A DNA stretch of 64,000 nt from Hippea maritima DSM 10411 (lineage in GTDB: Bacteria; Campylobacterota_A; Desulfurellia; Desulfurellales; Hippeaceae): positions 1,561,001 through 1,625,000 of the forward strand of contig NC_015318.1 in assembly GCF_000194135.1 (NCBI RefSeq), written 5' to 3'. A program made the position numbers and the translations under genes. Each line of letters opens with the position of its first letter. Position 1 is the stretch's first letter. The notes beneath the pieces were generated by a model that saw only the letters and a list, made by a program, of their open reading frames with translations, made no database searches and was not told the DNA's origin. This document shows, piece by piece, positions 33,628 to 42,388 of this stretch.

Positions 33628-34766
33628 GGTGTTATTATGTTCTTTTTATCGACAACACCAAAATAGATAAACTTACCATCTTCAACCTTCTGTAAAACAA
33701 CAGGTTTTATGACCTCACCCTTTTTTGTAAAGCCGTGTATTTTACCTGTTACGCCGTTGAAGTTTTTAATTGAAGCAAGGGCTTTTCTAATTCTGGCTGG
33801 GTTTGTGCTATTAGCCTTCTTTATAGCCTCAGCCAACACATAAACAGCATCAAAGCTTGATGCACCAACCATATCCGGTTCCATCTTAAACTGCTTCCTG
33901 TATTGGCTTATAAACCATTTTACTATGGGTCTTTTTGAATCCCTATTTAAGTCTGTTGTGATTATTGTCCCATTTGCCGCATTCCCTGCAATCTTTAAGA
34001 ACATCGGTGAGTCAAACCCTTCCTGTCCAAACAATTGGGCTTTAATACCCAGCTGTTTTGCCTGTTTAACGGTTAAAGCACCCTCGGAATAATAACCTGT
34101 GCAGTATATCAGGTCGGGGTTTAGAGCCTTGATCTTTGTCAGATAGGGTGTCATATCCTTCTCACCCAAAGCAAAGCTTAAGTTTGCAACAACCTCAGCG
34201 CCGTTCTTTTTAGCCTCATTGACAAAACCTTCAGACAAAGCCTTGCCGAAATCGTTATCCATCGTCAAAACAGCAATCTTTTTTGCATGCAACATTGTTG
34301 TTGCCACATATCCGCCTGCTCTTCCTTCAACCTTGGCCAAAAATCCCACCCTAAATACATAATCACCGGCTTTTGTAATGTCTGGATGGGTGGCATAAGC
34401 CACAACAAAGGGAACCCTGAAGCGCTGATAGATAGGTGCTGCTGCCCTTGTTGGAGTGGAGTATGATCCACTAACCACGCCTACGACCCTATCCTGCTGT
34501 ATAAGCTTTCTTGCTATAGCCACGGCCTGCTGAGAGCTTACACCATCATCATAAACAACCAATTTAACCTTTTTACCCAGGATGCCTCCGGTTGAGTTAA
34601 TCTTCTCAACTGCAAGCATAGCCCCATGTTTGGCTGATGCCCCATCAGCTGCAGCAAATCCTGTTAAGGGTGCAAAAAAACCTATCTTTATAACACCTCC
34701 TGCAAAAGAAACAGCAGATGTTAAAAATACCAAAACAATCCCCAAAACAAACCTCTTCAGCCTCAT
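33624..34766 (-). CDS. Periplasmic binding protein of the LivJ type, in the hut operon
   Basis: 380 aa with a signal peptide (LKRFVLGIVLVFLTSAVSFA) and a type I periplasmic fold: IGFFAPLTGFAAADG, ILGKKVKLVVYDDGVSSQQA, VVSGSYSTPTRAAAPIYQ, FGKALSEGFVNEAKKNGAEV and TGYYSEGALTVKQAKQLG. ATG 34766 is chosen over GTG 34772 because AGGAGG lies just upstream. Located between hutG and hutU, it probably captures histidine or urocanate for the LivHMGF-type components downstream; the ligand is inferred from context. Confidence 0.9.
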   Translation of the reverse strand: MRLKRFVLGIVLVFLTSAVSFAGGVIKIGFFAPLTGFAAADGASAKHGAMLAVEKINSTGGILGKKVKLVVYDDGVSSQQAVAIARKLIQQDRVVGVVSGSYSTPTRAAAPIYQRFRVPFVVAYATHPDITKAGDYVFRVGFLAKVEGRAGGYVATTMLHAKKIAVLTMDNDFGKALSEGFVNEAKKNGAEVVANLSFALGEKDMTPYLTKIKALNPDLIYCTGYYSEGALTVKQAKQLGIKAQLFGQEGFDSPMFLKIAGNAANGTIITTDLNRDSKRPIVKWFISQYRKQFKMEPDMVGASSFDAVYVLAEAIKKANSTNPARIRKALASIKNFNGVTGKIHGFTKKGEVIKPVVLQKVEDGKFIYFGVVDKKNIITP

Positions 34767-34775
34767 GGCCACCTC

Positions 34776-35714
34776 CTAAACCTTAAAAAAATCGTTAGAA
34801 ACAATCCCATCCACCAATCTAAATACTATGTAGGCCGCAAGCTTTGATGTTGCATTATCCCTATCCAGGGCAGGCGAAACCTCAGCTATATCGAAGCTAA
34901 CTATCTTGCCGCTTTTTAACACCACATAGAACAAAGACAAGAACTCATCAATAGATAAACCAAAAGGCGTTGGTGCACTAACACCCGGTGCTACACTCTG
35001 GGCAAAAACATCGCTGCATATAGTCAGATGAATATGCCTTTTATCCTTTAAAAAATCGCTCAATAGCTTGATGGCTGCTTTTGTGTTAAACCTTATCATG
35101 TCTATATCAATCCAGCTAACCCCAAGCTCTTTTGCCCTCTCAAAAAGCTCCAATGTGTTTGCAGCCCTCTGTATACCCACACAAAGATAGTCAAACCTAA
35201 ACCCATCCTTGCTATAAACCCTTTCAATCTGCCTAAATGGTGTTCCACTTGTCGAGACCTCTTCTTCCCTTAAATCAAAATGGGCATCGAAGTTCACAAC
35301 GGCCACGGGCTCCTCCAAACCCTTATACGCACCCTTAATACTGCCGAAGGCAACCTCATGGCCACCCCCCAGAACTATCGGAAACAGCCCCCTATTTATT
35401 ATTTCTGCTACAACAGATGAAAGCTTCTCTTGACCCTCTTCTAAATCATCAATCACCTCAATATCGCCGACATCATACAGGGTAATATCATCAAAATGCC
35501 AGGCAAGAGAAGATAGCTGACGCCTTATTGCGGTTGGCCCTTCTTTTGCCCCAACCCTGCCCTTGTTCCTCTTTATGCCCTCATCACTTGCAAAGCCAAC
35601 AATGCAAAAGCCATTCTTCTTTTCTATTTGATCTATATCCACAACCCTTACAATCTGATGCCACCTTAGTTGATCTTTTTTATCTCCGTCAACTCTTCCA
35701 GACCAAACAGACAT
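34776..35714 (-). CDS. hutG: Formimidoylglutamase (ureohydrolase family)
   Basis: Cleaves N-formimino-L-glutamate to glutamate and formamide, last step of the pathway. 312-residue arginase-fold enzyme: PIVLGGGHEVAFGS, VVNFDAHFDLRE (DAHxD metal ligands) and ICSDVFAQSVAPGVSAPTPFG, where the third ligand motif has the HutG-like form rather than the agmatinase SxDxxDP. Pathway context supports HutG over agmatinase. Confidence 0.9.
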   Translation of the reverse strand: MSVWSGRVDGDKKDQLRWHQIVRVVDIDQIEKKNGFCIVGFASDEGIKRNKGRVGAKEGPTAIRRQLSSLAWHFDDITLYDVGDIEVIDDLEEGQEKLSSVVAEIINRGLFPIVLGGGHEVAFGSIKGAYKGLEEPVAVVNFDAHFDLREEEVSTSGTPFRQIERVYSKDGFRFDYLCVGIQRAANTLELFERAKELGVSWIDIDMIRFNTKAAIKLLSDFLKDKRHIHLTICSDVFAQSVAPGVSAPTPFGLSIDEFLSLFYVVLKSGKIVSFDIAEVSPALDRDNATSKLAAYIVFRLVDGIVSNDFFKV

Positions 35715-35722
35715 AGCTCACC

Positions 35723-37273
35723 TCAATAAACAGAAAACTTTTCCTTAAATGAATTATCCACCTTAAGGCTGTTATTCACCTGTTCTATAAAAGCACCATC
35801 CTCTATGAGCCTGTGCACCTTATTTATGTCCTCAGAGAAAATCCTGTCCTCTTCAGCAAAGCTAACCCTTTCCCTTACAACATCGTGCACATACTCAACA
35901 AGCGGAGTTGATCTTAAAGGTCTTCTAAACTCAAGCGCCTGAGCAGAAAGCAATAGCTCAACGGCCAATATATAGCTCAAATTATCCAAAACGGCGTTGA
36001 ACTTCCTTGCGGCAATTGAGCCCATACTTACATGGTCTTCCTGACCCAATGATGTGGGTATACTGTCTGCACTTGCAGGAAACGATAGGCTTTTATTCTC
36101 ACTTGCCAATGCAGCAGTTAGGTATTGGCTTATCATAAAGCCCGAATTTATACCAACATCTCTTAGCAGCATCTTTGGCACATCATCATCCCCCGAAAGC
36201 AAAAGATAAACCCTTCTGTCTGATATATTACCTAACTCACTTGCAGCCAGAGTGGCATAATCAAGCGGCAAAGCAACAGGCTCACCGTGAAAGTTGCCCC
36301 CGCTTATGACGGTATCCTTATCGATAATAACCGGATTGTCGGTAACGGAGTTCAACTCAACATCAAGCGTTCTCTTAAGTTGCAGAAAGGCCTCCCTTGC
36401 CGCTCCGTGTACCTGGGGGATACATCTAAAAGAATAGGGGTCTTGAACCTTATTGCAATTTGCATGGGATCTTACAATTTCAGAATCCTCAAGCAAAAGC
36501 CTCACTCTATTTGCAACATACCTGCACCCATCATAAGGCCTTAAATCATGCAATCTATAATCAAATGGCTTTATTGATGATTTGGTTGCCTCAATGGAAA
36601 CAGCTGAGATAATATCGGCAGCATCTAAGTATCTTGCAAACCTATAGGCGCCAAAGGTGGCAAAGGCGGAAATAAACTGCGTACCATTAATGAGTGCAAG
36701 TCCCTCCTTGGGATGAAGCCTCAACGGTTTCAATCCATGCTCCTTTAAAACCTCTAAAGCCTGCTTCCTTTCACCTTTATAGAAAACCTCACCAAGGCCA
36801 ACTAAAGGCAGAAATAGATGAGCAAGGGGCGCTAAATCACCGCTTGCACCAACAGAACCCTTTTCAGGAACCACAGGTATTACATCGTTTTCAATATGCC
36901 AGATAATCCGCTCAATGGTATCCAACGAAACACCAGAATAACCCAAAGTCAGCGAATGAACCTTTATAATCATCATAAGCTTTGCAACCATAGGCTCAAC
37001 AGGCTTGCCTATGCCGCATGCATGACTCTTTAGGAGATTGTACTGCAATCTAGTTGTATCTTCTTTTGAAATAACCGTCCTACAAAGCACACCAAAGCCT
37101 GTATTTACACCATAAACCGCCTCATCCCTTTTTAGAATCTCACCTATTGCACTAAAACCCCTTAGAACATTGGACTTGGCCACATCATTTAGCTCACCTT
37201 TTATTTTTCCCTCTGCTATGCCAATAGCGGCACCTATTGTAAGCTTATCTATTCCGTATCTAAAAACCTTCAT
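35723..37273 (-). CDS. hutH: Histidine ammonia-lyase
   Basis: First step of histidine degradation, giving urocanate and ammonia. 516 aa with GVNTGFGVL near residue 55 and GSVGASGDLAPLAH, whose Ala-Ser-Gly (143-145) forms the MIO cofactor. SLGQEDHVSMGSIAARK and DNPVIIDKD are further family motifs. Starts 2 nt after the regulator gene, so the two are co-transcribed. Confidence 0.97.
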   Translation of the reverse strand: MKVFRYGIDKLTIGAAIGIAEGKIKGELNDVAKSNVLRGFSAIGEILKRDEAVYGVNTGFGVLCRTVISKEDTTRLQYNLLKSHACGIGKPVEPMVAKLMMIIKVHSLTLGYSGVSLDTIERIIWHIENDVIPVVPEKGSVGASGDLAPLAHLFLPLVGLGEVFYKGERKQALEVLKEHGLKPLRLHPKEGLALINGTQFISAFATFGAYRFARYLDAADIISAVSIEATKSSIKPFDYRLHDLRPYDGCRYVANRVRLLLEDSEIVRSHANCNKVQDPYSFRCIPQVHGAAREAFLQLKRTLDVELNSVTDNPVIIDKDTVISGGNFHGEPVALPLDYATLAASELGNISDRRVYLLLSGDDDVPKMLLRDVGINSGFMISQYLTAALASENKSLSFPASADSIPTSLGQEDHVSMGSIAARKFNAVLDNLSYILAVELLLSAQALEFRRPLRSTPLVEYVHDVVRERVSFAEEDRIFSEDINKVHRLIEDGAFIEQVNNSLKVDNSFKEKFSVY

Positions 37274-37275
37274 AC

Positions 37276-38187
37276 TTAACCCCTCTCAAAAATGGCCAAT
37301 CTTTTGTTGACATCAGTTTTTTCTTCTGTAGCAACCTTTCTAAAGCCGTTTTCTGCTAATATCTTTATTATCAAAGGTTTATCTGCATCTAAATAAACCT
37401 TGGCTTTCTTCAGGCTAAACTGTCCGATAAAACGCAAAAACAGTTCAGCGGCAATTCTGTTGTCTACATCGTCTTTATCACACACAAAAACAAGGGTTTC
37501 AGCCTTTTCCTCCACCCCTAAAACGCAAGCTACAGCCTCCCTATCTTTCAAAGCAAAAAGTAGTTTGCTTTTTTTTAGCGTATCTTTAAAGTCGTTAACA
37601 AGGGAGCTTTTAATGCATCCAAAGTTAAACATCCAATTAAAAAACAGTCTTTTCAATTGCAAGTAAAATTCACCCCTATAGTCTGCAACAATACTGTAGT
37701 CTATATTACTTAGCTCTTCTAAAACCCTTTGACTTAAGCTTTTTCTTTGACATGAAATTTCAAGCTCATCTAAAGCCTCAAGCAGATATTTGCTATTTTC
37801 ACCTTCATTTAATACTTCTCTCATCTTAGCCTTTATGAGTTTCCACAAAGGCTTAACCTGCAACAAAAGTTTAAATGCATCCTCTGTAAGCTCCAAAACC
37901 TTGATTCTTTTATCACCCTTTTGAGTGCCTACTTTAATTAGTCCTTTATTTTCAAGTATAGATATTGTTTGACTTATAGCGGATTGGGTTAAATCAAGCT
38001 CATAAGCCAACTGACTTATAGTAGTTTTACCATGTCTATCCAAAATATAAAAAATGGCAAACCACGACGGCTCAAAGGGTATGTTCTGCGATTTATAAAT
38101 TACAGAGACCTCGTTTAGAAATCTATCGCTCAGTCTTTTTAACCTGCTGCCCAATATAAGTTCTTTAGCTCGAATGTAAACAGACAT
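37276..38187 (-). CDS. MarR-type regulator with C-terminal GNAT-like domain, probable hut regulator
   Basis: 303 aa. Residues about 35-100 are a winged HTH of the MarR family (TISQLAYELDLTQSAISQTISILENKGLIKV). Residues about 205-303 look like a GNAT acyltransferase-type domain (AAELFLRFIGQFSLKKAKVYLDADKPLIIKIL then ENGFRKV). MarR-GNAT fusions exist in other bacteria. As first gene of the hut unit it probably senses histidine or urocanate; the GNAT part may bind a ligand instead of acting as an enzyme. An AAGGAC ribosome site lies 8 nt upstream, within the CTTAA repeats. Confidence 0.82.
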   Translation of the reverse strand: MSVYIRAKELILGSRLKRLSDRFLNEVSVIYKSQNIPFEPSWFAIFYILDRHGKTTISQLAYELDLTQSAISQTISILENKGLIKVGTQKGDKRIKVLELTEDAFKLLLQVKPLWKLIKAKMREVLNEGENSKYLLEALDELEISCQRKSLSQRVLEELSNIDYSIVADYRGEFYLQLKRLFFNWMFNFGCIKSSLVNDFKDTLKKSKLLFALKDREAVACVLGVEEKAETLVFVCDKDDVDNRIAAELFLRFIGQFSLKKAKVYLDADKPLIIKILAENGFRKVATEEKTDVNKRLAIFERG

Positions 38188-38213
38188 ACTTAAGTCCTTA
38201 ATTAAGTTCTTAA
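38188..38213. promoter_or_regulatory. Candidate operator for the MarR-GNAT regulator
   Basis: ACTTAAGT (38188-38195, perfect palindrome), CTTAATTAAG (38197-38206, perfect palindrome) and another CTTAA (38209) lie directly before the regulator start. Clustered short palindromes next to a MarR gene suggest autoregulation and shared control with the divergent lipoprotein gene. AT-richness weakens the case. Confidence 0.4.
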
Positions 38214-38295
38214 ATTTTTTACAAAAAAATTAACCACCTGTCAAGCAAAATGGGGAAATCTTGATTTTAGCCTGCCTTTTTTATAGGATTGGAGT

Positions 38296-38409
38296 ATGAA
38301 AAAGTTAGCTGTTTTTATCGTGATGTGTCTGACGGTTCTTGCCCTTTCAAGTTGTGGGCATAAAACCAATATAACGCCGCCAGATACCAAAACCCACATA
38401 ACCTTTTAA
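38296..38409 (+). CDS. Tiny lipoprotein (37 aa)
   Basis: A 37-codon gene: basic start MKKLAVFIVM, a hydrophobic stretch, and lipobox LALSSCG with Cys at residue 18; the mature part is about 19 residues. AGGATTGGAG lies just upstream of the ATG. It resembles LptM-type small lipoproteins in size and in Cys-Gly followed by a Pro-rich tail, but identity is uncertain. It is followed by nadB after 12 nt and may be its first co-transcribed gene. Confidence 0.65.
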   Translation: MKKLAVFIVMCLTVLALSSCGHKTNITPPDTKTHITF

Positions 38410-38421
38410 GGGGGACATACA

Positions 38422-39978
38422 ATGAACAAAACCATAGCGATAGTAGGCAGCGGGGTTGCAGGTTTAAGGGCGGCTATAGAACTGCTAAATAACGGATACG
38501 AAGTATTAGTCTTTTCAAAGGATAAACTAAGCTATTGCAACACTGATAAGGCTCAGGGTGGGATAGCAGTTGTCCTAAATCCACTGGATAGCCTTGATAA
38601 ACACATTGAGGACACTCTAAAGGCTGGTGCTGGTCTGTGCAGAAAAGAGGCCGTGGAGATTTTAGTCAAAGAAGGGCCAGAAAGAGTCAGAGAATTGATA
38701 AATTGGGGCGCTAACTTCGATAGAAACGATAAAGGGGAATTGGACTTTACTAAAGAAGCAGCGCACTCCACAAACAGAATCTTGCATGCTTTGGGTGATG
38801 CTACAGGGCATGAAATAGAGCAAACTCTTATTAAAAAACTCAAAACCTTTAGCAGGGTTGAAATATTTGAATATCGTATGCTCTTGCGCATTTTAACAGA
38901 AAACAATCAAATCTATGGAGTAGAATTCCTGAATCTAAAAACAGAAGAGTATGAGGTATACAAGATTGATGCTGCAATACTGGCAACCGGAGGATACGCA
39001 GCTATATACAAAAACACCACAAATCCACAAATTACAACGGGAGATGGTATAGCTACAACCTTCTTAGCTGGTGCCACCTTAGAAGATATGGAATTTGTCC
39101 AATTTCACCCAACAGCACTAAAAAGGTACAACGCCCCCCAGTTCCTTTTGAGTGAATCTATGCGCGGAGAAGGTGCTGTTTTGATAAATGATAGGGGCGA
39201 GGAGTTCATGAGAAAATACCATAGACTGGGAGACCTTGCACCCAGGGATGTTGTGGCTCGCTCCATAATATTTGAAATGAAGGAGCGCGGAATCGATAAA
39301 GTTTACTTAGATGCAACAAAGATGGGTGCAGATTTTGTAAGAAAACGCTTTCCCACTATATACAACGAGTGCTTAAAGTATGGACTTGATATATCAAAAG
39401 AGGCCATTCCTGTCTCACCAGCTGCCCATTACACTATGGGTGGGATAAAGACAGATGTAAAAGCGAGAACGTCAATAAAAGGACTATTTGCAGCAGGCGA
39501 GGTAGCCTGCAATGGAGTGCACGGTGCAAACAGGCTTGCAAGTAATTCAATGCTCGAGGGCTTGGTTTTCGGAAAAAGGGCCGCAGAAAGCGCAACAGAA
39601 TTTCTGAAATCTTATCAGCCCATTAACATAGAAGTTCGAAAACCAAATACCATAAATTGCAACAAACTCGCTCTAAAAAGAAGAATAGAAGACTTAAAGG
39701 AAACAATTTGGAATAAATTGGGTGTCGTAAGGCGGATGAAAGAGATGGAAGAAATATTAAACTGCAGCTGGGCACTATTTTTAAAACACAACCTACCATA
39801 CAATTGTCCGGAGGGTATAACACTGCGCAATATGGCACTTATTGCATCAGCCATAGCTTATGCTGGCATACTAAGAAAGAGTAGCGTTGGCGCTCATTAT
39901 TGTGTAGATACGCCGCATTCGTACGATAACAAAAGGCACATATCTTTCAATATAAAAGATTTAGAGAAAAACCTATGA
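38422..39978 (+). CDS. nadB: L-aspartate oxidase
   Basis: FAD enzyme (518 aa) that oxidises aspartate to iminoaspartate for NAD synthesis. N-terminal FAD site VGSGVAGLRAAIELL, then KAQGGIAVV, EAAHSTNRILHALGDATGHE, FVQFHPTAL and GVHGANRLASNSMLEGLVFG. Lack of heme or quinone context and the short C-terminal domain separate it from succinate dehydrogenase SdhA. A GGGGGAC site precedes the ATG. Overlaps the cysteine synthase gene by 4 nt. nadA and nadC are not in the window. Confidence 0.93.
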   Translation: MNKTIAIVGSGVAGLRAAIELLNNGYEVLVFSKDKLSYCNTDKAQGGIAVVLNPLDSLDKHIEDTLKAGAGLCRKEAVEILVKEGPERVRELINWGANFDRNDKGELDFTKEAAHSTNRILHALGDATGHEIEQTLIKKLKTFSRVEIFEYRMLLRILTENNQIYGVEFLNLKTEEYEVYKIDAAILATGGYAAIYKNTTNPQITTGDGIATTFLAGATLEDMEFVQFHPTALKRYNAPQFLLSESMRGEGAVLINDRGEEFMRKYHRLGDLAPRDVVARSIIFEMKERGIDKVYLDATKMGADFVRKRFPTIYNECLKYGLDISKEAIPVSPAAHYTMGGIKTDVKARTSIKGLFAAGEVACNGVHGANRLASNSMLEGLVFGKRAAESATEFLKSYQPINIEVRKPNTINCNKLALKRRIEDLKETIWNKLGVVRRMKEMEEILNCSWALFLKHNLPYNCPEGITLRNMALIASAIAYAGILRKSSVGAHYCVDTPHSYDNKRHISFNIKDLEKNL

Positions 39979-40826
39979 ACATAATAGATACAATAGGCTC
40001 CACGCCTATAGTAGAACTAAAAAGTGGTATTTATGCAAAGCTTGAATTTTTCAATCCCACGGGTTCAATAAAAGACAGAACTGCCTGGGGTATGTTAAAG
40101 GATGCTCTTGACAAAAAGATAATAGACAAAGAAAAGGGCATTGTCGAGCCAACAAGTGGTAATACTGGTATATCACTTGCCTTCTTGGGCGCATACCTTG
40201 ATATACCAACAACCATAATAATGCCTGAAAATATGAGCAAACAGAGAATTAAGATAATGGAAAGCTTTGGTGCTAATGTAATACTGACAAGCGCAAAAGG
40301 CGGCATGAAGGAGAGCATTAAAAAAGCTATTGAGTTTGCAAAAGAAGGCTATACATTTCTGGATCAGTTTTCAAATAACGCAAACCCGATGGTTCACTAC
40401 AATACAACAGCAAAAGAGATTGAAAAACAGATAAAAACGGATATATTGGTATGCGGAATAGGAACAGGCGGCACATTTACAGGAATTACAAAAAGACTTA
40501 AGCATTCCAATCCAAATCTAATTGCCGTTGCCGTTGAACCTTTAGGTAGCCCTTTTTTAAGCCAGGGAAAAAGTGGCATGCACAAGATTCAGGGGCTTGG
40601 TGCCGGTTTTGCACCCCCTGTTTTGGATATAAACCTTATAGACAGGGTTGTAGCCGTATCAGATAAGGATGCCTTGAGGTATCAGGAAAAATTAATTAAA
40701 GAAGAAGGAATCTTTGCTGGCGTATCAAGTGGAGCTGCCTATTGGGCGGCTTTAAAGATAAAAGATGAATACAAAGACAAAACGGTGGTTGTAATCTTTG
40801 CAGACTCAGCAGACAGATACATCTAA
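39975..40826 (+). CDS. Cysteine synthase (O-acetylserine sulfhydrylase family)
   Basis: PLP enzyme of 283 aa forming cysteine from O-acetylserine and sulfide. PLP Lys in NPTGSIKDRTAW (K33), PTSGNTGIS, and GIGTGGTFTGI phosphate loop, SSGAAYWAALKI. Slightly shorter than typical CysK (about 310), nearer CysM. Could be either; no linked serine acetyltransferase is visible. Confidence 0.9.
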   Translation: MNIIDTIGSTPIVELKSGIYAKLEFFNPTGSIKDRTAWGMLKDALDKKIIDKEKGIVEPTSGNTGISLAFLGAYLDIPTTIIMPENMSKQRIKIMESFGANVILTSAKGGMKESIKKAIEFAKEGYTFLDQFSNNANPMVHYNTTAKEIEKQIKTDILVCGIGTGGTFTGITKRLKHSNPNLIAVAVEPLGSPFLSQGKSGMHKIQGLGAGFAPPVLDINLIDRVVAVSDKDALRYQEKLIKEEGIFAGVSSGAAYWAALKIKDEYKDKTVVVIFADSADRYI

Positions 40827-40827
40827 A

Positions 40828-41502
40828 ATGGAATTTGAAGAAAGACTTGGATACACCTTTAAAAACAAAGAGTTACTAAAAAGAGCTCTAACGCATCGCT
40901 CCTATGTAAAAGACAAAGCAAAATCCAACGAAAGATTGGAGTTTTTAGGCGATGCAGTGCTGGAGCTTGTGGTTACAGAATTCCTTATAAACAATTACAA
41001 AAATATAGATGAGGGAAAACTATCCAAAATAAGGGCAGCATCCGTTAACACAAAAACACTTTCTAAGCTTGCAAGAAAATTAGAGCTATCAGACCAGATA
41101 CTCGTGGGAAGAAGTGAGAAAAAAGAAGGTATAACAAACAACGATAGTATTTTAGAGGATGCTTTTGAGGCTATTGTTGGGGCAATATACTTAGATGGAG
41201 GCTTAGATAAGGCAAGAAGGTTTGTTGAACACATGCTCAAAGATACCATAATCGCTATAGTAGAAAACGGGATAATATTCGACTACAAAACTCATTTGCA
41301 AGAGATAACGCAAAAACAGTTTGGTTGCCTGCCCGAATATGTAATAGTAAAAGAAGATGGTCAAGAACATAACAAAACTTTCTATTGCGATGTTATGATA
41401 AAAGGGGTAAAATATGGTTTTGGCATCGGCAAGAGCAAAAAAGACGCAGAAAAAAATGCAGCCAAAGAAGCTGTAAAAAAACTGGAGCAGAATGATGTTT
41501 AA
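40828..41502 (+). CDS. rnc: Ribonuclease III
   Basis: Double-strand RNA endonuclease, 224 aa: catalytic domain with NERLEFLGDAVLELV signature and NDSILEDAFEAIVGAIYLD, C-terminal dsRNA-binding domain from about 155 (HLQEITQKQF, GFGIGKSKKDAEKNAAKEAVK). ATG 40828 is chosen; the frame extends 10 codons into the upstream gene. Its end overlaps era by 11 nt, a common rnc-era arrangement. Confidence 0.95.
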   Translation: MEFEERLGYTFKNKELLKRALTHRSYVKDKAKSNERLEFLGDAVLELVVTEFLINNYKNIDEGKLSKIRAASVNTKTLSKLARKLELSDQILVGRSEKKEGITNNDSILEDAFEAIVGAIYLDGGLDKARRFVEHMLKDTIIAIVENGIIFDYKTHLQEITQKQFGCLPEYVIVKEDGQEHNKTFYCDVMIKGVKYGFGIGKSKKDAEKNAAKEAVKKLEQNDV

Positions 41503-42388
41503 GTCTGGATTCGTTGCAATGATAGGAAAACCTAATGTTGGAAAATCAACACTTTTAAATTTGTTGATAGGCGAGAAAATAGCTATAGTATCACCAAAGC
41601 CACAGGCAACAAGAAAATCGGTCAGGGGAATTTTAAATGGTAAGGACTACCAGATTATATTTATAGACACACCCGGGGTTCATGAATCTGAGAAAAAATT
41701 AAATCAAGTCATGAAAAAATACATAGATGAGGCATTAGAGGATTTTGATTTAGCTGTAGTAATAACGGATAACCACGGCGAAATTGATGAGGTGCTTGCC
41801 GAATATCTATCCAAAATAAAAGAAAAAAGCAAAAAGGCCATACTCATAGTAAACAAAACAGACCTGATGAACAAAGAGCAAATTGAACAGATAAAGTCAG
41901 AATTCACATCAAAAGCCAATTTCGAGAAGATCATAGAAACATCGCTTATCGGCTCACCAGATGCAAAGGAAAAAATCTTAGAGGCAATATTGGAGCTACT
42001 ACCGGAAGGTCCTAAGTATTACGAGGATGATATAATAAGCACAGAAACCGAACGTTTTATAATAGCAGAGATAATACGAGAAAAGGTAATGAACAACGTC
42101 TCAAAAGAGATTCCATACCACATAGCTGTTACCGTTGAGGAAATGAAATATAGGCAGGAAAAGGAGTTATACTATATAAAGGCAAATATCATTGTTGAAA
42201 GAAGAGCGCATAAAATGATAATCATTGGAGAAGGCGGAAAGAAAATAAAAGAAATAGGAAAACAAGCAAGACAAGAAATAGAGGCATTCCTAAGAACCAA
42301 GGTATACCTTGAGTTGTGGGTAAAGATAAAAGAACATTGGACGAAAAAAGAAGCCCTAATAAAAGAATACATAGACCCGAGGTTTTAG
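41492..42388 (+). CDS. era: GTPase Era
   Basis: Ribosome-assembly GTPase that binds 16S rRNA. G1 GKPNVGKSTLLN, G2 region QATRKSVRG, G3 DTPGVHE, G4 NKTD, and a C-terminal KH domain with IIGEGGKKIKEIGKQAR. 298 aa, typical. Starts inside the rnc end and is followed directly by mgtE. Confidence 0.96.
   Translation: MMFKSGFVAMIGKPNVGKSTLLNLLIGEKIAIVSPKPQATRKSVRGILNGKDYQIIFIDTPGVHESEKKLNQVMKKYIDEALEDFDLAVVITDNHGEIDEVLAEYLSKIKEKSKKAILIVNKTDLMNKEQIEQIKSEFTSKANFEKIIETSLIGSPDAKEKILEAILELLPEGPKYYEDDIISTETERFIIAEIIREKVMNNVSKEIPYHIAVTVEEMKYRQEKELYYIKANIIVERRAHKMIIIGEGGKKIKEIGKQARQEIEAFLRTKVYLELWVKIKEHWTKKEALIKEYIDPRF

Noticed and set aside
34776-35714. Agmatinase or arginase
   Set aside because: The third metal motif (SDVFAQSVAPGVSAP) and the hut operon context fit formimidoylglutamase better.
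38422-39978. Succinate dehydrogenase/fumarate reductase flavoprotein
   Set aside because: Length and motifs fit NadB, and no iron-sulfur or membrane subunit genes are adjacent.
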